64,000 nt of DNA from an uncultured Rhodospirillaceae bacterium (GTDB lineage: Bacteria > Pseudomonadota > Alphaproteobacteria > Rhodospirillales > UBA2165): NCBI GenBank assembly GCA_913020445.1, contig CAJWAR010000020.1:1-64000 (forward strand), written 5' to 3'. A program made the translations under genes and the position numbers. Below the pieces are notes generated by a model, which was not told the origin of the DNA, searched no databases, and worked only from the letters and a program-made list of their open reading frames with translations. Shown here one piece after another: positions 24,792 to 34,114 of the stretch. The first letter of the stretch is position 1. Every line of letters starts with the position of its first letter.

Positions 24792-27700
24792 GTGGACGGC
24801 AACGTTCCGATCACGTTAGAGAGTAAATATTCTGCCGCCAGTGGCCGGGTCTATGTCACCGGCACGCAAGCTTTGGTGCGGCTGCCGATGATGCAGCGCC
24901 AGCGTGATTTGGCGGTTGGGCTCGACACGGCCGGTTATATAACCGGCTATCGCGGCTCGCCAATTGGCGGTTACGATTCAGCCCTCTGGCAAGCTAGCGG
25001 TCATCTTGAAAAGCATCACATCCGCTTCCAAGCCGGCGTCAATGAAGACATGGCAGCGACTGCGTGTTGGGGGACGCAGCAGGTCGGCATCTGGCAGTCG
25101 GCAACCGAGCAAGCTAAATATGATGGCGTCTTTGCGATTTGGTACGGCAAAGGGCCGGGGATTGATCGTTCGGGCGATGCGCTCAAACACGGTAATCTCG
25201 CCGGTACCTCGGCGAATGGCGGTGTGCTGATATTGGCCGGTGATGATCAAGGGGCGAAGTCATCGACCACCGCGCATCAGTCGGAGCAAGCGCTGGTCGC
25301 CGCAATGATCCCAATCCTCTATCCGGCGAGCGTCCAGGAATATATCGATTACGGCTTGATGGGTTTCGCCATGTCGCGCTATTCGGGCTGCTGGACCGGT
25401 TTTAAATGTGTCGGCGATATTATTGAAAGTTCGTCCTCGGTGTCGATTGAGCCGGATCGTCTCGATATTAAATACCCAGCTGATTTTAAATTTCCCGAAG
25501 ACGGCATACATATCCGCTGGCCCGACGGACCGGTTGAGCAGGAAAAGCGCCTAATCTCGGTCAAGCTCAAGGCAGCGCAGGCGTTCGCCCGCGAAAACAA
25601 GCTTGATCGGATCAGCCATGAGACGACGAAAAAGCGGCTCGGTATCGTTGCGCCGGGCAAAGCCTGGCTCAATGTTGGCCAAGCGTTTGATGAGTTAGAT
25701 TTAAGCGATGCCGAGCGCCAGGAACTTGGCATCGGCGTCTTTAAAGTCGCCATGCCGTGGCCGCTGGAGCCAACGCGCATTCGTGATTGGGCAGCGGGCT
25801 TCGATGAAATTCTGGTTGTCGAGGAAAAACGCAATCTAATTGAAGACCAACTCGCCCGTATTTTGTTTGATCTGCCGGAGAGTGAGCGCCCGCATCTGGT
25901 CGGTAAACGTGATGACAGCGATAATCTCCTGGTGCCGGAATATGGCGAGCTTAATGGCACCATTGTTGCGCAAGTGATCGCCAATCGATTTTTGGATGAA
26001 GACGAAAACAACTGCCTGGTTTCCGCCGCGGCGTCGATCAAAGCCCGGACCGCAGACAGCAATCTCCCGGCCGCTCCGCCCGAACGCTCACCCTGGTTCT
26101 GCGCCGGCTGTCCGCACAATTCATCGACATTGGTACCGGAGGGTAGCCGCGCGCTGGCGGGCATCGGCTGTCATACCATGGCGGTATACATGGACCGGCG
26201 GACCGCTGCCTACACCCATATGGGCGGCGAGGGCGGCACCTGGATCGGCCAAGCACCGTTTACGACAGCCAAGCACGTCTTTCAAAATATCGGCGACGGC
26301 ACCTACTATCATTCGGGTCTCATGGCGATCCGGGCAGCGGTCTCGTCGGGCGTCAATATCACTTACAAGATTTTATTTAATGATGCGGTGGCGCTAACCG
26401 GCGGCCAGCCGATGGACGGCGAAATTTATCCCTGGAAGATCTCCAAGCAAATTGCCGCTGAAGGGGTGGGGCGCATCGCCGTTGTCTCCGATGAGCCGGA
26501 AAAGTATCCCAAAGATTTGGAGTGGGCGCCGCAAGCGGAAATCCATCATCGCCGCGAGCTGGAACGACTGCAATTGGAAATGCGTGAGATCGAAGGTGTG
26601 ACGGCAATTATCTATGACCAAACCTGTGCCGCCGAGAAACGCCGCCGCCGTAAACGCGGGCTCTATCCCGATCCAGCGCGCCGGGTCTTTATCAATGAGG
26701 CGGTCTGTGAAGGCTGTGGAGATTGTAATACGGCATCCAATTGTGTCGCCATTCGTCCGCTCGAAACCCCGCTTGGCCGCAAACGCGTTGTCGATCAGTC
26801 ATCGTGTAATAAGGATTTTTCTTGCCTCGACGGTTTCTGCCCGAGCTTTGTTACCATCGAAGGCGGGGCTTTAAGAATATCGGAACCACCAGTGGTGGAT
26901 AGTGCCAATCCTGCCGCTGGCCTTCCAGACCCAACGCCAGCGAAAATTGATGGTTCCTATAATATTTTGCTAACCGGGATTGGCGGCACCGGCGTCATCA
27001 CCGTTGGCGCGACATTGGGCATGGCCGCGCATATCGAAGGCAAAGGTTGTGCCGTGCTGGATCAAACCGGGCTCGCCCAAAAGAATGGCGCGGTGATGAG
27101 CCATGTCTCGATATCGAACGATCCGGATAGCGTTTTAGGCACACGGATCGGCACCGGTATGAGCGATCTGATTATCGGTTTCGATATGGTCGTTGCGGCG
27201 GGCAAGGCTGCCATCAATACGATGAGCTCGACGCGAACGCGGGCCATTGTTAATGATCATTTGGTGCCGCTTGCGGCCTTCGCTGAACGGCCTGATATGC
27301 CGCTGGAATCCGGCGGCTATACCAATGTGATCGAAACTGTGCTCGGTGACGGTAAGACAGATTTTTTTGATGCCACGCAGTTGGTGGCAAAATTGCTCGG
27401 CGATCATATTTCTACGAATGTATTCCTGCTCGGCTTCGCCTACCAAAAAGGCTATCTGCCGCTAAAAGACGCATCGATTGAAGAGGCCATTCGTCTCAAC
27501 AATGTCGCGGTTGAGATGAATTTGCGCGCTTTTGCCTGGGGCCGGGTAGCGGCGGTAGAGCCGGATCGGCTATCTGAACTGGTGGGGCTGCAAAATATCA
27601 ATGATGCTCCGGCATTTAATCTCGACCAGTTTATTGAAGCCCGCATCCAGGATTTAACCGACTACCAAAATGCCGCATATGCCGGGCGTTATCGCAAGAT

Positions 27701-28280
27701 TATCGAAAGCGTTGTCACGGCTGAAAATAAAGTCGACCCGGGTCGCATTAATTTAACCGCAGCGGCGGCCCGCTCACTTTACAAATTGATGGCTTACAAA
27801 GATGAGTATGAGGTCGCGCGGCTTTATACCGATGGAAGTTATATGGAAAAACTGCGGGCGCAATTTGACGGCGATTACCAGCTTAAATTTCATTTCGCGC
27901 CGCCCTTGTTTGCCGCCAAGGACCGGGTTTCCGGCGAGCCCAAAAAGAAAGAATATGGCGCAATCATGTGGCGGGCGTTGAAATTCCTGGCGCCGCTTAA
28001 AGTGCTGCGTGGTACGCCGCTCGATCCGTTCGGGTATTTGGCCGAACGCCGGGAAGAGCGTGCTTTGATCAGGGATTATGAGAAGGTATTGGATGAAATT
28101 GCCACCGGCCTGGCGCCGGACAATTACGATATCGCTGTTGAGCTGGTGTCCGTGCCTCTGCAAATTCGGGGTTTCGGCCATGTTAAATCCCGCGCCATTG
28201 AGGAGGCTAAGGCCGAAGAACTTCGCTTGTTGGCGGCATTTCGAAATTTAGGCGAGATATCGGTACAGGCGGCGGAGTAA
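24792..28280 (+). CDS. fused indolepyruvate:ferredoxin oxidoreductase family protein
   Basis: A 1162-residue single-chain 2-oxoacid:ferredoxin oxidoreductase. The thiamine-dependent alpha-like part covers residues about 30-420, the TPP-binding core about 430-600 (PWFCAGCPHNSST, GIGCHTMAV, MGGEGGTWIGQAPF), a Cys-rich insertion reads CEGCGDCNTASNC near residue 639, the gamma domain starts at LLTGIGGTGVITVG near residue 728, and a C-terminal domain of unknown function follows from about 930. It decarboxylates aryl- or branched-chain 2-oxoacids to acyl-CoA and reduces ferredoxin. The GTG start follows GGGAGC. It is the last gene of the EamA-RdhA-EamA run and a plausible electron source for that RdhA-like protein. 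Confidence 0.9.
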   Translation: MDGNVPITLESKYSAASGRVYVTGTQALVRLPMMQRQRDLAVGLDTAGYITGYRGSPIGGYDSALWQASGHLEKHHIRFQAGVNEDMAATACWGTQQVGIWQSATEQAKYDGVFAIWYGKGPGIDRSGDALKHGNLAGTSANGGVLILAGDDQGAKSSTTAHQSEQALVAAMIPILYPASVQEYIDYGLMGFAMSRYSGCWTGFKCVGDIIESSSSVSIEPDRLDIKYPADFKFPEDGIHIRWPDGPVEQEKRLISVKLKAAQAFARENKLDRISHETTKKRLGIVAPGKAWLNVGQAFDELDLSDAERQELGIGVFKVAMPWPLEPTRIRDWAAGFDEILVVEEKRNLIEDQLARILFDLPESERPHLVGKRDDSDNLLVPEYGELNGTIVAQVIANRFLDEDENNCLVSAAASIKARTADSNLPAAPPERSPWFCAGCPHNSSTLVPEGSRALAGIGCHTMAVYMDRRTAAYTHMGGEGGTWIGQAPFTTAKHVFQNIGDGTYYHSGLMAIRAAVSSGVNITYKILFNDAVALTGGQPMDGEIYPWKISKQIAAEGVGRIAVVSDEPEKYPKDLEWAPQAEIHHRRELERLQLEMREIEGVTAIIYDQTCAAEKRRRRKRGLYPDPARRVFINEAVCEGCGDCNTASNCVAIRPLETPLGRKRVVDQSSCNKDFSCLDGFCPSFVTIEGGALRISEPPVVDSANPAAGLPDPTPAKIDGSYNILLTGIGGTGVITVGATLGMAAHIEGKGCAVLDQTGLAQKNGAVMSHVSISNDPDSVLGTRIGTGMSDLIIGFDMVVAAGKAAINTMSSTRTRAIVNDHLVPLAAFAERPDMPLESGGYTNVIETVLGDGKTDFFDATQLVAKLLGDHISTNVFLLGFAYQKGYLPLKDASIEEAIRLNNVAVEMNLRAFAWGRVAAVEPDRLSELVGLQNINDAPAFNLDQFIEARIQDLTDYQNAAYAGRYRKIIESVVTAENKVDPGRINLTAAAARSLYKLMAYKDEYEVARLYTDGSYMEKLRAQFDGDYQLKFHFAPPLFAAKDRVSGEPKKKEYGAIMWRALKFLAPLKVLRGTPLDPFGYLAERREERALIRDYEKVLDEIATGLAPDNYDIAVELVSVPLQIRGFGHVKSRAIEEAKAEELRLLAAFRNLGEISVQAAE

Positions 28281-28286
28281 TTAACC

Positions 28287-29057
28287 CTAAACACCCAGTT
28301 TCTTCACCAGATCCCAAGTTGCTTGCGGGTCTTCGACGTGGGTGTTGTGACCAACATTTGGTATCGTGACGGCGTTTTTATCGACCGCCCGATAATCCTT
28401 GATATCAACCATTTTATCATGCTCGCCGACGGCCAGTACAATCGGGCAAGTTGGCACGGGCAGTAACACACCCATCCACGAACCACCAACAGTCGCAACG
28501 GCGTTGTCGGCAGCGAGCCGGAATTTATCGCCTTCTTGATAAATACCCGCGGCAGCCATGGGATCGTCGGGTGATATGATCCCAAAAAGGCCCGACACTT
28601 TGAGATAGCGCTCTATGGCTTCGTCGCGTGTTTCAAACCACCGCGTTGGTTTGCCGCCGATGGCGTTCATGCCGGCAGTGTGCTCTTCCGTCCAGTCGAG
28701 GATAGTGCCGATCACGACGACGCCGGCAATATCTACACCAAACCAGCCCGTCGCCAGCGCCAGCCCGATAATGCCGCCCATCGAATGGCCAAGTATAACC
28801 ACCCGCTCGCAATCGCGGATTAAATTGGCAATATCGTTGGCATGTTCGCCAAAGCCATAAGATTGAGACCAATCGGAACGACCATGACCGCGCATATCGG
28901 GAATTACCCACTGGCCGGCTTTCTCTTTTTCAATGATTTCGCGGACATTGTGCCAGGTGGCGCCGGTGGCGCCCTGACCATGCAGCAATAGATAGGTGGT
29001 CTCACCTTCACCGCCGGTTTCGACATAAATATTTGGTGAGTTGGTGGGTGGCATCAA
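28287..29057 (-). CDS. alpha/beta hydrolase
   Basis: A 256-residue alpha/beta hydrolase. The nucleophile elbow is GHSMGG near residues 94-99, the oxyanion region is LLLHGQGATGATW near residue 23, and the catalytic His is in PNVGHNTHVEDP near the C-terminus. There is no signal peptide. Its start overlaps the stop of the CoA-ester lyase gene upstream by four bases, so they are coupled. It may be a thioesterase or lactonase acting with that lyase; the substrate is unknown. It is convergent with the oxidoreductase gene, six bases apart. Confidence 0.82.
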   Translation of the reverse strand: MMPPTNSPNIYVETGGEGETTYLLLHGQGATGATWHNVREIIEKEKAGQWVIPDMRGHGRSDWSQSYGFGEHANDIANLIRDCERVVILGHSMGGIIGLALATGWFGVDIAGVVVIGTILDWTEEHTAGMNAIGGKPTRWFETRDEAIERYLKVSGLFGIISPDDPMAAAGIYQEGDKFRLAADNAVATVGGSWMGVLLPVPTCPIVLAVGEHDKMVDIKDYRAVDKNAVTIPNVGHNTHVEDPQATWDLVKKLGV

Positions 29058-29920
29058 GAATTTATCCGTGCGGCAATGGCGAGAGTTCGGTAGAGCCGCT
29101 CGACAATTGGTTTTTCCATCAACACACCATCGATCTCGACAAAGGCTTTATCCTGCGCCTCATATTTGGCGATGAGGTCTTTGGCTTTGGCAATCTCTTC
29201 GGCGCTCGGGCTGAACACGTCATTGATGATATCGATCTGCTTGGGATGGATGGCGCATTTACCGGTGAAACCGATCTCAGCAGCGTTTTGGCTCTCTTCT
29301 TTGAGGCCGTCCGGATCATCTAGCCCGAAATACGGCATGTCCAGGAGATCAACTTTGGCATTGGCGGCGGCCAGAACCAATTGCTGGCGGGCGTACAAAA
29401 GTGCCGCCCAACCAGGCTCAACTCGCAATTCAGCTGACATATCAAAGCCCCCCAGTAACAGGGAGCCGATCTTATGGCTCGATTTGGCAATCTCGTAGGC
29501 CCATTTGAGGCCTTCGGTGGTTTCGATCAAAGGATGGAATTTGAGCTCAGAATGTTTGGCGCTGAGGACGTCCCGCAAAATACGAATTTCTTCCGGTGAC
29601 GAGATTTTCGGCAGCATCAACCCGTCCGGTGCCGTATCGGCCTCGGCAAGCGCGATTATATCCGCCATGCCCTCGGCACTGCGAATAGAGTTTATCCGTA
29701 GCCAAATCTCTGTTTTGTCATCCGACAGGTGTTCAGCCACAGCGGCAATCGCTTCGGCCCGGACAGCGTCTTTCGCGTCATCGGCGACAGCGTCTTCCAG
29801 ATCGATGCAAATGATATCCGTGCCACTTGCCTGCGCTTTCGGTAAAATCTCCAGCCGTGCTCCGGGCACGAATAACAAGCTGCGTCTCGGATTCGCTGGG
29901 GGGTTTGTATTTTGCGACAT
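29054..29920 (-). CDS. HpcH/HpaI (CitE-like) CoA-ester lyase
   Basis: A 288-residue TIM-barrel lyase of the CitE/malyl-CoA lyase group. Segments RRSLLFVPGARLEILPKA, DIICIDLEDAVADDAKDAVR (Mg-ligand Asp/Glu), LMLPKISSPEEI, HPLIETTEGL and CAIHPKQID are diagnostic. By family it cleaves malyl-, methylmalyl- or citramalyl-CoA to acetyl- or propionyl-CoA plus glyoxylate or pyruvate. It is divergent from a CaiB-type CoA transferase at 30012 (91 bases apart), which could make its CoA substrate. The hydrolase downstream is translationally coupled. Confidence 0.85.
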   Translation of the reverse strand: MSQNTNPPANPRRSLLFVPGARLEILPKAQASGTDIICIDLEDAVADDAKDAVRAEAIAAVAEHLSDDKTEIWLRINSIRSAEGMADIIALAEADTAPDGLMLPKISSPEEIRILRDVLSAKHSELKFHPLIETTEGLKWAYEIAKSSHKIGSLLLGGFDMSAELRVEPGWAALLYARQQLVLAAANAKVDLLDMPYFGLDDPDGLKEESQNAAEIGFTGKCAIHPKQIDIINDVFSPSAEEIAKAKDLIAKYEAQDKAFVEIDGVLMEKPIVERLYRTLAIAARINS

Positions 29921-30011
29921 TGCTAAGTCTCACTTTCTTAGATAGACCATTTACATACATTTCAAACTTAGAGATGGCTATAGTCTTTAAAAATATTGTT
30001 GAGAATATTAA

Positions 30012-31148
30012 ATGTCCAAACCGCTTAAAGATATCCTTGTTGTTGCCGTCGAGCAGGCCGTGGCGGCGCCCTATTGCACGTCGCGTCTGGCGGATGCCGG
30101 GGCGCGGGTGATCAAGATTGAACGGTCCGGCGGCGATTTTGCCCGTGGCTACGACGATGTCGTCAATGGCGAAAGCGCCTATTTCGTCTGGCTCAATCGC
30201 GGCAAAGAATCCATCGAGCTTGATATCAAACAGCAAGACGATGCTGAGATTTTACAGCGGATGATCGCCAAGGCGGATGTGTTTATTCAAAATCTCGCTC
30301 CTGGTGCGGCTGAACGCGGCGGCTTTGGCTCGAAAGAATTGCGCCAGAGGTTTCCCCATCTGATCACCTGCGATATCTCCGGCTATGCCAGCGATGGGCC
30401 GTCACGCGACATGAAAGCTTATGACATGCTGGTACAGGCCGAAACCGGCATGGCTTCGGTTACCGGCTCACCGGACGAGCCGGGACGGGTTGGTGTCTCG
30501 GTCTGCGATATTGCCGCCGGGATGTATGCTCATGCAGCCATTTTACTGGCGCTTATGGAACGGGAGCAAACCGGCCAAGGCAAGGCGATTGAAACTTCGT
30601 TATTCGATGGTATGGCGGATTGGATGGCGGTGCCGCTCTTGCATCAGGATTATGGCGGTAAGGCGCCCGAGCGCATGGGCCTGCGCCATCCCTCTGTTGC
30701 GCCCTACGCGTCGTTTGAAACTAAAAATGGCGGGCTGATTGTCATTTCTATCCAAAACAATCGGGAATGGGCGCAGTTTGCCCGCGAAGTCTTGGAACGG
30801 CCTGATCTGGCGGAAGAGGGCCCCTATAAAGACAACATTTCCCGGGTTGCCAATCGTGCGGCCTTAGAGGCTGATATCAGTGCGGTGTTCAAGCGCTATA
30901 CGAGAGAGGAATTGTCGGCAAAACTGTTGGCCGCCCGCGTTGCTTTTGGCCGGGTAAATTCAGTTGAGGATTTATCAAATCATGATGATCTGCGCCGCAT
31001 GGAGCTCGATACGCCGCACGGTAAAGCGCACATACCGGCACCACCGGCCCGCATTGCCGGTGAAGCGGTTGAGCCCATGACCGTGCCGGGATTAGGAGAG
31101 CACAGCCAAGCGCTGCGTGATGAATTTAAAGCTGACGGATCCAAGTGA
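30012..31148 (+). CDS. CaiB/BaiF (class III) CoA transferase
   Basis: A 378-residue class III CoA transferase. KPLKDILVVAVEQAVAAPYC opens the protein, LDIKQQDDAE and FIQNLAPGAAERGGFG follow, and the catalytic Asp is in KAYDMLVQAETGMASVTG near residue 140. Such enzymes move CoA between carboxylic acids through an aspartyl-CoA thioester. With the divergent CitE-like lyase it would suit activation and cleavage of a dicarboxylic acid such as mesaconate, citramalate or malate, which is inference. It ends 24 bases before a convergent MFS gene. Confidence 0.88.
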   Translation: MSKPLKDILVVAVEQAVAAPYCTSRLADAGARVIKIERSGGDFARGYDDVVNGESAYFVWLNRGKESIELDIKQQDDAEILQRMIAKADVFIQNLAPGAAERGGFGSKELRQRFPHLITCDISGYASDGPSRDMKAYDMLVQAETGMASVTGSPDEPGRVGVSVCDIAAGMYAHAAILLALMEREQTGQGKAIETSLFDGMADWMAVPLLHQDYGGKAPERMGLRHPSVAPYASFETKNGGLIVISIQNNREWAQFAREVLERPDLAEEGPYKDNISRVANRAALEADISAVFKRYTREELSAKLLAARVAFGRVNSVEDLSNHDDLRRMELDTPHGKAHIPAPPARIAGEAVEPMTVPGLGEHSQALRDEFKADGSK

Positions 31149-31171
31149 TATAGAAACCACTTAGCGTTCAG

Positions 31172-32353
31172 TTATCCTGCAAATGCTCGATGTCGAGAAG
31201 TCGCAATTTTGAAAATAAACAGGACGACAGCACACAGAACCATTATCGCTCCGCCGAACAGAAAAATCCCGGCGGGATTTCCGGTGATGTCACGAACGAG
31301 ACCTCCAACGAACGGTAAAGCTGCCATCCCGACATAATACCAAGTGAAGTATATGCCCATTCCGATGCCGCGGTTACTGGGTTGCAGGACTTTAGCGGCG
31401 GCAGCCATAATCGCACCTGCCGGTGGACCGGCGGCAATTCCAATTACCAAGACCGCGACATTGGCGGAGGTAAACGGTAGGGCAAACATCGCCGCTGCCA
31501 TTATAATGAACCCCCACAGCATCCACGTCTGGGGATCGCCATATCGAGACACTAAATATCCGCTGAATGGGATGATGGCGATAAGCGTCCACGTTGCCAG
31601 GCTTGTTACAATGCCCGCTGTCGAGGGTGATGCGCCGGTCTCAGATAGAAAAATGGGTGTAAAACTAACGACAAAAATATAACCGACATTATACAGCATC
31701 CAGATAATGCCCACGAGTGATACCAAGTAAAACTCGCGCCACGACAAGGTGGATTTTTCTCCGGTATTGTTGGAAATCATCTCGGGTTTGGGAGGATCAC
31801 GATAAAACAGCCACAACAAAACCAGCGAAATTGCACAAAAAACAGAAGCGGCCATCATGGCAATCTGCCAGGTTGCAGCTTCCGCTATGATGGGTTCCAC
31901 TATTAAGGCTAATCCAATCCCCAAGGGCCAGCTGGTGACGAGCAATGACATGGCTAAAATTTGCTGCCTCTCGGCGAACCAGTCAGCAACCATTTTGGTT
32001 AGAACGACATTGAGTAGTACGGCACCGATCCCGCTTATTAAACGGCCAATGATTGCTTCATTTAAACCGCTGGAAACGCCGAGAATAGCTCCTCCCGCAA
32101 CCATACCAACTAGACCCAGCACGGCGATGGTCTTATCGGTTAAGTGACGGCTCAGAATGCCGCTTGGTATCGCAACGACGATCCCGGGTAGCATAAATAG
32201 TCCAATCAAAGTTCCCAGCGTCGCAAACGCAATATCAAGCTCGTTCATGATGAACGGCGAAAGTGATCCAACGGATTGAAATTGAAACCCCATTGAAGTC
32301 CGGGTTAAAACCAATATTGCCAGATACAGGTAAGGGCGTGAGTTTGCTGTCAT
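31172..32353 (-). CDS. MFS transporter (CynX/NimT-like)
   Basis: A 393-residue major facilitator with twelve predicted helices. The N-terminal segment LTRTSMGFQFQSVGSLSPF and the loop LSRHLTDKTIAVLGLVGM between helices 2 and 3 fit the cyanate/nitroimidazole (CynX/NimT) branch. The substrate is unknown. It is transcribed convergently with the CaiB gene. The 264 bases upstream (32354-32617) hold only the palindrome listed at 32551. Confidence 0.82.
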   Translation of the reverse strand: MTANSRPYLYLAILVLTRTSMGFQFQSVGSLSPFIMNELDIAFATLGTLIGLFMLPGIVVAIPSGILSRHLTDKTIAVLGLVGMVAGGAILGVSSGLNEAIIGRLISGIGAVLLNVVLTKMVADWFAERQQILAMSLLVTSWPLGIGLALIVEPIIAEAATWQIAMMAASVFCAISLVLLWLFYRDPPKPEMISNNTGEKSTLSWREFYLVSLVGIIWMLYNVGYIFVVSFTPIFLSETGASPSTAGIVTSLATWTLIAIIPFSGYLVSRYGDPQTWMLWGFIIMAAAMFALPFTSANVAVLVIGIAAGPPAGAIMAAAAKVLQPSNRGIGMGIYFTWYYVGMAALPFVGGLVRDITGNPAGIFLFGGAIMVLCAVVLFIFKIATSRHRAFAG

Positions 32354-32550
32354 AAAATCCAGCCAAATAAAATTAAACGGGGGATGGTAATGTGAGACAG
32401 TAGAACACCAAACAGTATTCTATAACGCTTCCAAATTGCAAGCTATCTGTATTGGACTATTGTCTTATCAGCCTCCACTCATCCGATGCGGAGTCTCGAT
32501 GTAGGCCAAAATTTCGCTTGGCGGAATAACGCAGGTGCAATCTAAATAGA

Positions 32551-32574
32551 TTATCAATATAGTTATATTGGTAA
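32551..32574. promoter_or_regulatory. 24-bp palindromic operator candidate upstream of rdhA
   Basis: CAATATA (32555-32561) and TATATTG (32564-32570) are perfect inverted arms around GT. Outside them TTA (32551-32553) and TAA (32572-32574) also pair, with one mismatch between. The length and short spacer fit a MarR-type dimer site. It ends 43 bases before the rdhA start. MarR-type and CRP/FNR-type regulators control rdh genes in known dehalogenating bacteria; no such regulator gene is adjacent here. Confidence 0.5.
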
Positions 32575-32617
32575 TCGACACAGCATTTCATAAATGCATC
32601 CTGGCCGGGAGAAAATC

Positions 32618-34096
32618 ATGAGACACCATAGCACCGTGGGTAAAAAAGAACGCATGAATGCAATGGGCTTGGATCGCGAAGACACAGCAGAAAAATTCAA
32701 TGACCTTGATGATGTTATGGCGTCGCCCGCGGCGGAATGGAAGCGGCCATGGTGGGTGCGTGAAGTCGCTAAACCAACCATGGATATCGACTGGGACGTA
32801 ACGGAGCGCTTTGATGCGCGAAAAATCCAACAGGTATCATGGAAGAAATATGTCGGCGAGGAGAAGGCAAAGGAACTTGGCAAGCGCCGCGAAGAAAAGG
32901 TGCGACAATGGATGATCGATCAAAAATCTGGCTATAGCTTGCGCGACCGTGCCTTGGATATTGCCGGTGCCCAGGCCGGATCGGTGGGCACCAGCTTTTT
33001 AGGCTCTTGGGCTAAAACCGCCGAAGCGACTAAGGGTGAAGGCGAGATGTTTGCCAGTGATGCGTCGCGGTCCAGGCTGACTGACCCAGCGCGGCCTAAA
33101 CCGCTAAGCCCGGAAGAATTGGGCGTTCCCCGATATGAAGGAACCCCGGCAGAGAATTCACGCATGATCCGCTCGGCGTTAAGGCATTTTGGCGCCACTC
33201 AGGTCGGCTATGTCGAATTGACCGAGCGCAATAGGAAGCTGATCTATGCCGAGGACGCAATGGACGGCAAGCGGATCGAATTTGAAAATGTTGAAAAAGC
33301 CTATGAGACAAATGAAAAACGGGTCATCCCGGAGAAAGCCAGATGGGTGATCGTTTTCTCTATACAGATGTCCGAAGAGCTCATTAAACGAAAATCCGGA
33401 CTGATGCCCTCGGCGCTTTCTGCCGCCGCCACGGGTGCTGCTTACGGGCAGGCCCGCAATGCCATCGACCAGCTGCAATGCTTTTTGCATGTGCTTGGTT
33501 ATCAAGGCTTGATGGGGACTTGGTTTAACGGTCTCGGCATTGCGCCGGCCTTTGCCGTCCTGGCTGGCCTCGGTGAAATCGGCCGCATCAACCGCATGAT
33601 AAGTCCGGAGCACGGGCCGCTGCAACGGGTCTTCAAGGTCGTCACCGATTTGCCGCTGGAGCCGACCAAACCCATCGATGCCGGCATCATGAATTTTTGC
33701 CGGACTTGTAAAGTATGCGCCGAAGAATGCCCGGCCGATTGTTTGAGCAAGGAAACCGAACCCTACTGGGAGCCGAAGGGGCCCTGGAATAATCCCGGAC
33801 ATAAAACATGGTATGAAGATTCGCCAACCTGCCGGACTTGGTGGGCGGTCTCAACGGCCGGCTGTTCAACCTGTTTCGCCGTCTGCGCCTTTAGTAAGAA
33901 AAATCTTTCCGTGATCCATGATCTGGTAAAAATTGCCATCGCCAAGAACCGCATTATGCCCGACAAAGTTAATGCATTCTTTGCCAAAATGGATGGCGTT
34001 TTTGGCTATCAGGATCAACGTAATATTGATGATTGGTGGGGCATGGAATTACCGCCCCGCGGCACCAAAAACGTAAAAGGGACACAATTGGATTAA
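32618..34096 (+). CDS. rdhA: reductive dehalogenase catalytic subunit, respiratory-type but lacking a Tat signal
   Basis: A 492-residue RdhA-family corrinoid Fe-S protein. KRPWWVREVAKPTMDID (residues 42-58) is the mature N-terminal signature of respiratory RdhA. LAGLGEIGRINRMI ... TDLPLEPTKPIDAGIMNFC precedes cluster one, C361-x2-C-x2-C-x3-C-P; cluster two is C-x10-C-x2-C-x3-C near the C-terminus. Start ATG 32618 has GGGAG six bases upstream. An ATG at 32594 is in frame, and a TAA immediately before it rules out any longer N-terminus, so no twin-arginine leader exists. An RdhB-like gene follows 18 bases on. It should remove halogen from an organohalide, or reduce another substrate, at the cytoplasmic face. 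Confidence 0.82.
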   Translation: MRHHSTVGKKERMNAMGLDREDTAEKFNDLDDVMASPAAEWKRPWWVREVAKPTMDIDWDVTERFDARKIQQVSWKKYVGEEKAKELGKRREEKVRQWMIDQKSGYSLRDRALDIAGAQAGSVGTSFLGSWAKTAEATKGEGEMFASDASRSRLTDPARPKPLSPEELGVPRYEGTPAENSRMIRSALRHFGATQVGYVELTERNRKLIYAEDAMDGKRIEFENVEKAYETNEKRVIPEKARWVIVFSIQMSEELIKRKSGLMPSALSAAATGAAYGQARNAIDQLQCFLHVLGYQGLMGTWFNGLGIAPAFAVLAGLGEIGRINRMISPEHGPLQRVFKVVTDLPLEPTKPIDAGIMNFCRTCKVCAEECPADCLSKETEPYWEPKGPWNNPGHKTWYEDSPTCRTWWAVSTAGCSTCFAVCAFSKKNLSVIHDLVKIAIAKNRIMPDKVNAFFAKMDGVFGYQDQRNIDDWWGMELPPRGTKNVKGTQLD

Positions 34097-34114
34097 ATTG
34101 AGGAGCCCCTAAAT

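Noticed and set aside
25379-26164. 261-codon minus-strand frame inside the oxidoreductase gene
   Set aside because: The plus-strand protein is continuous and recognisable here; the antisense translation is low-complexity Arg/Ser-rich.
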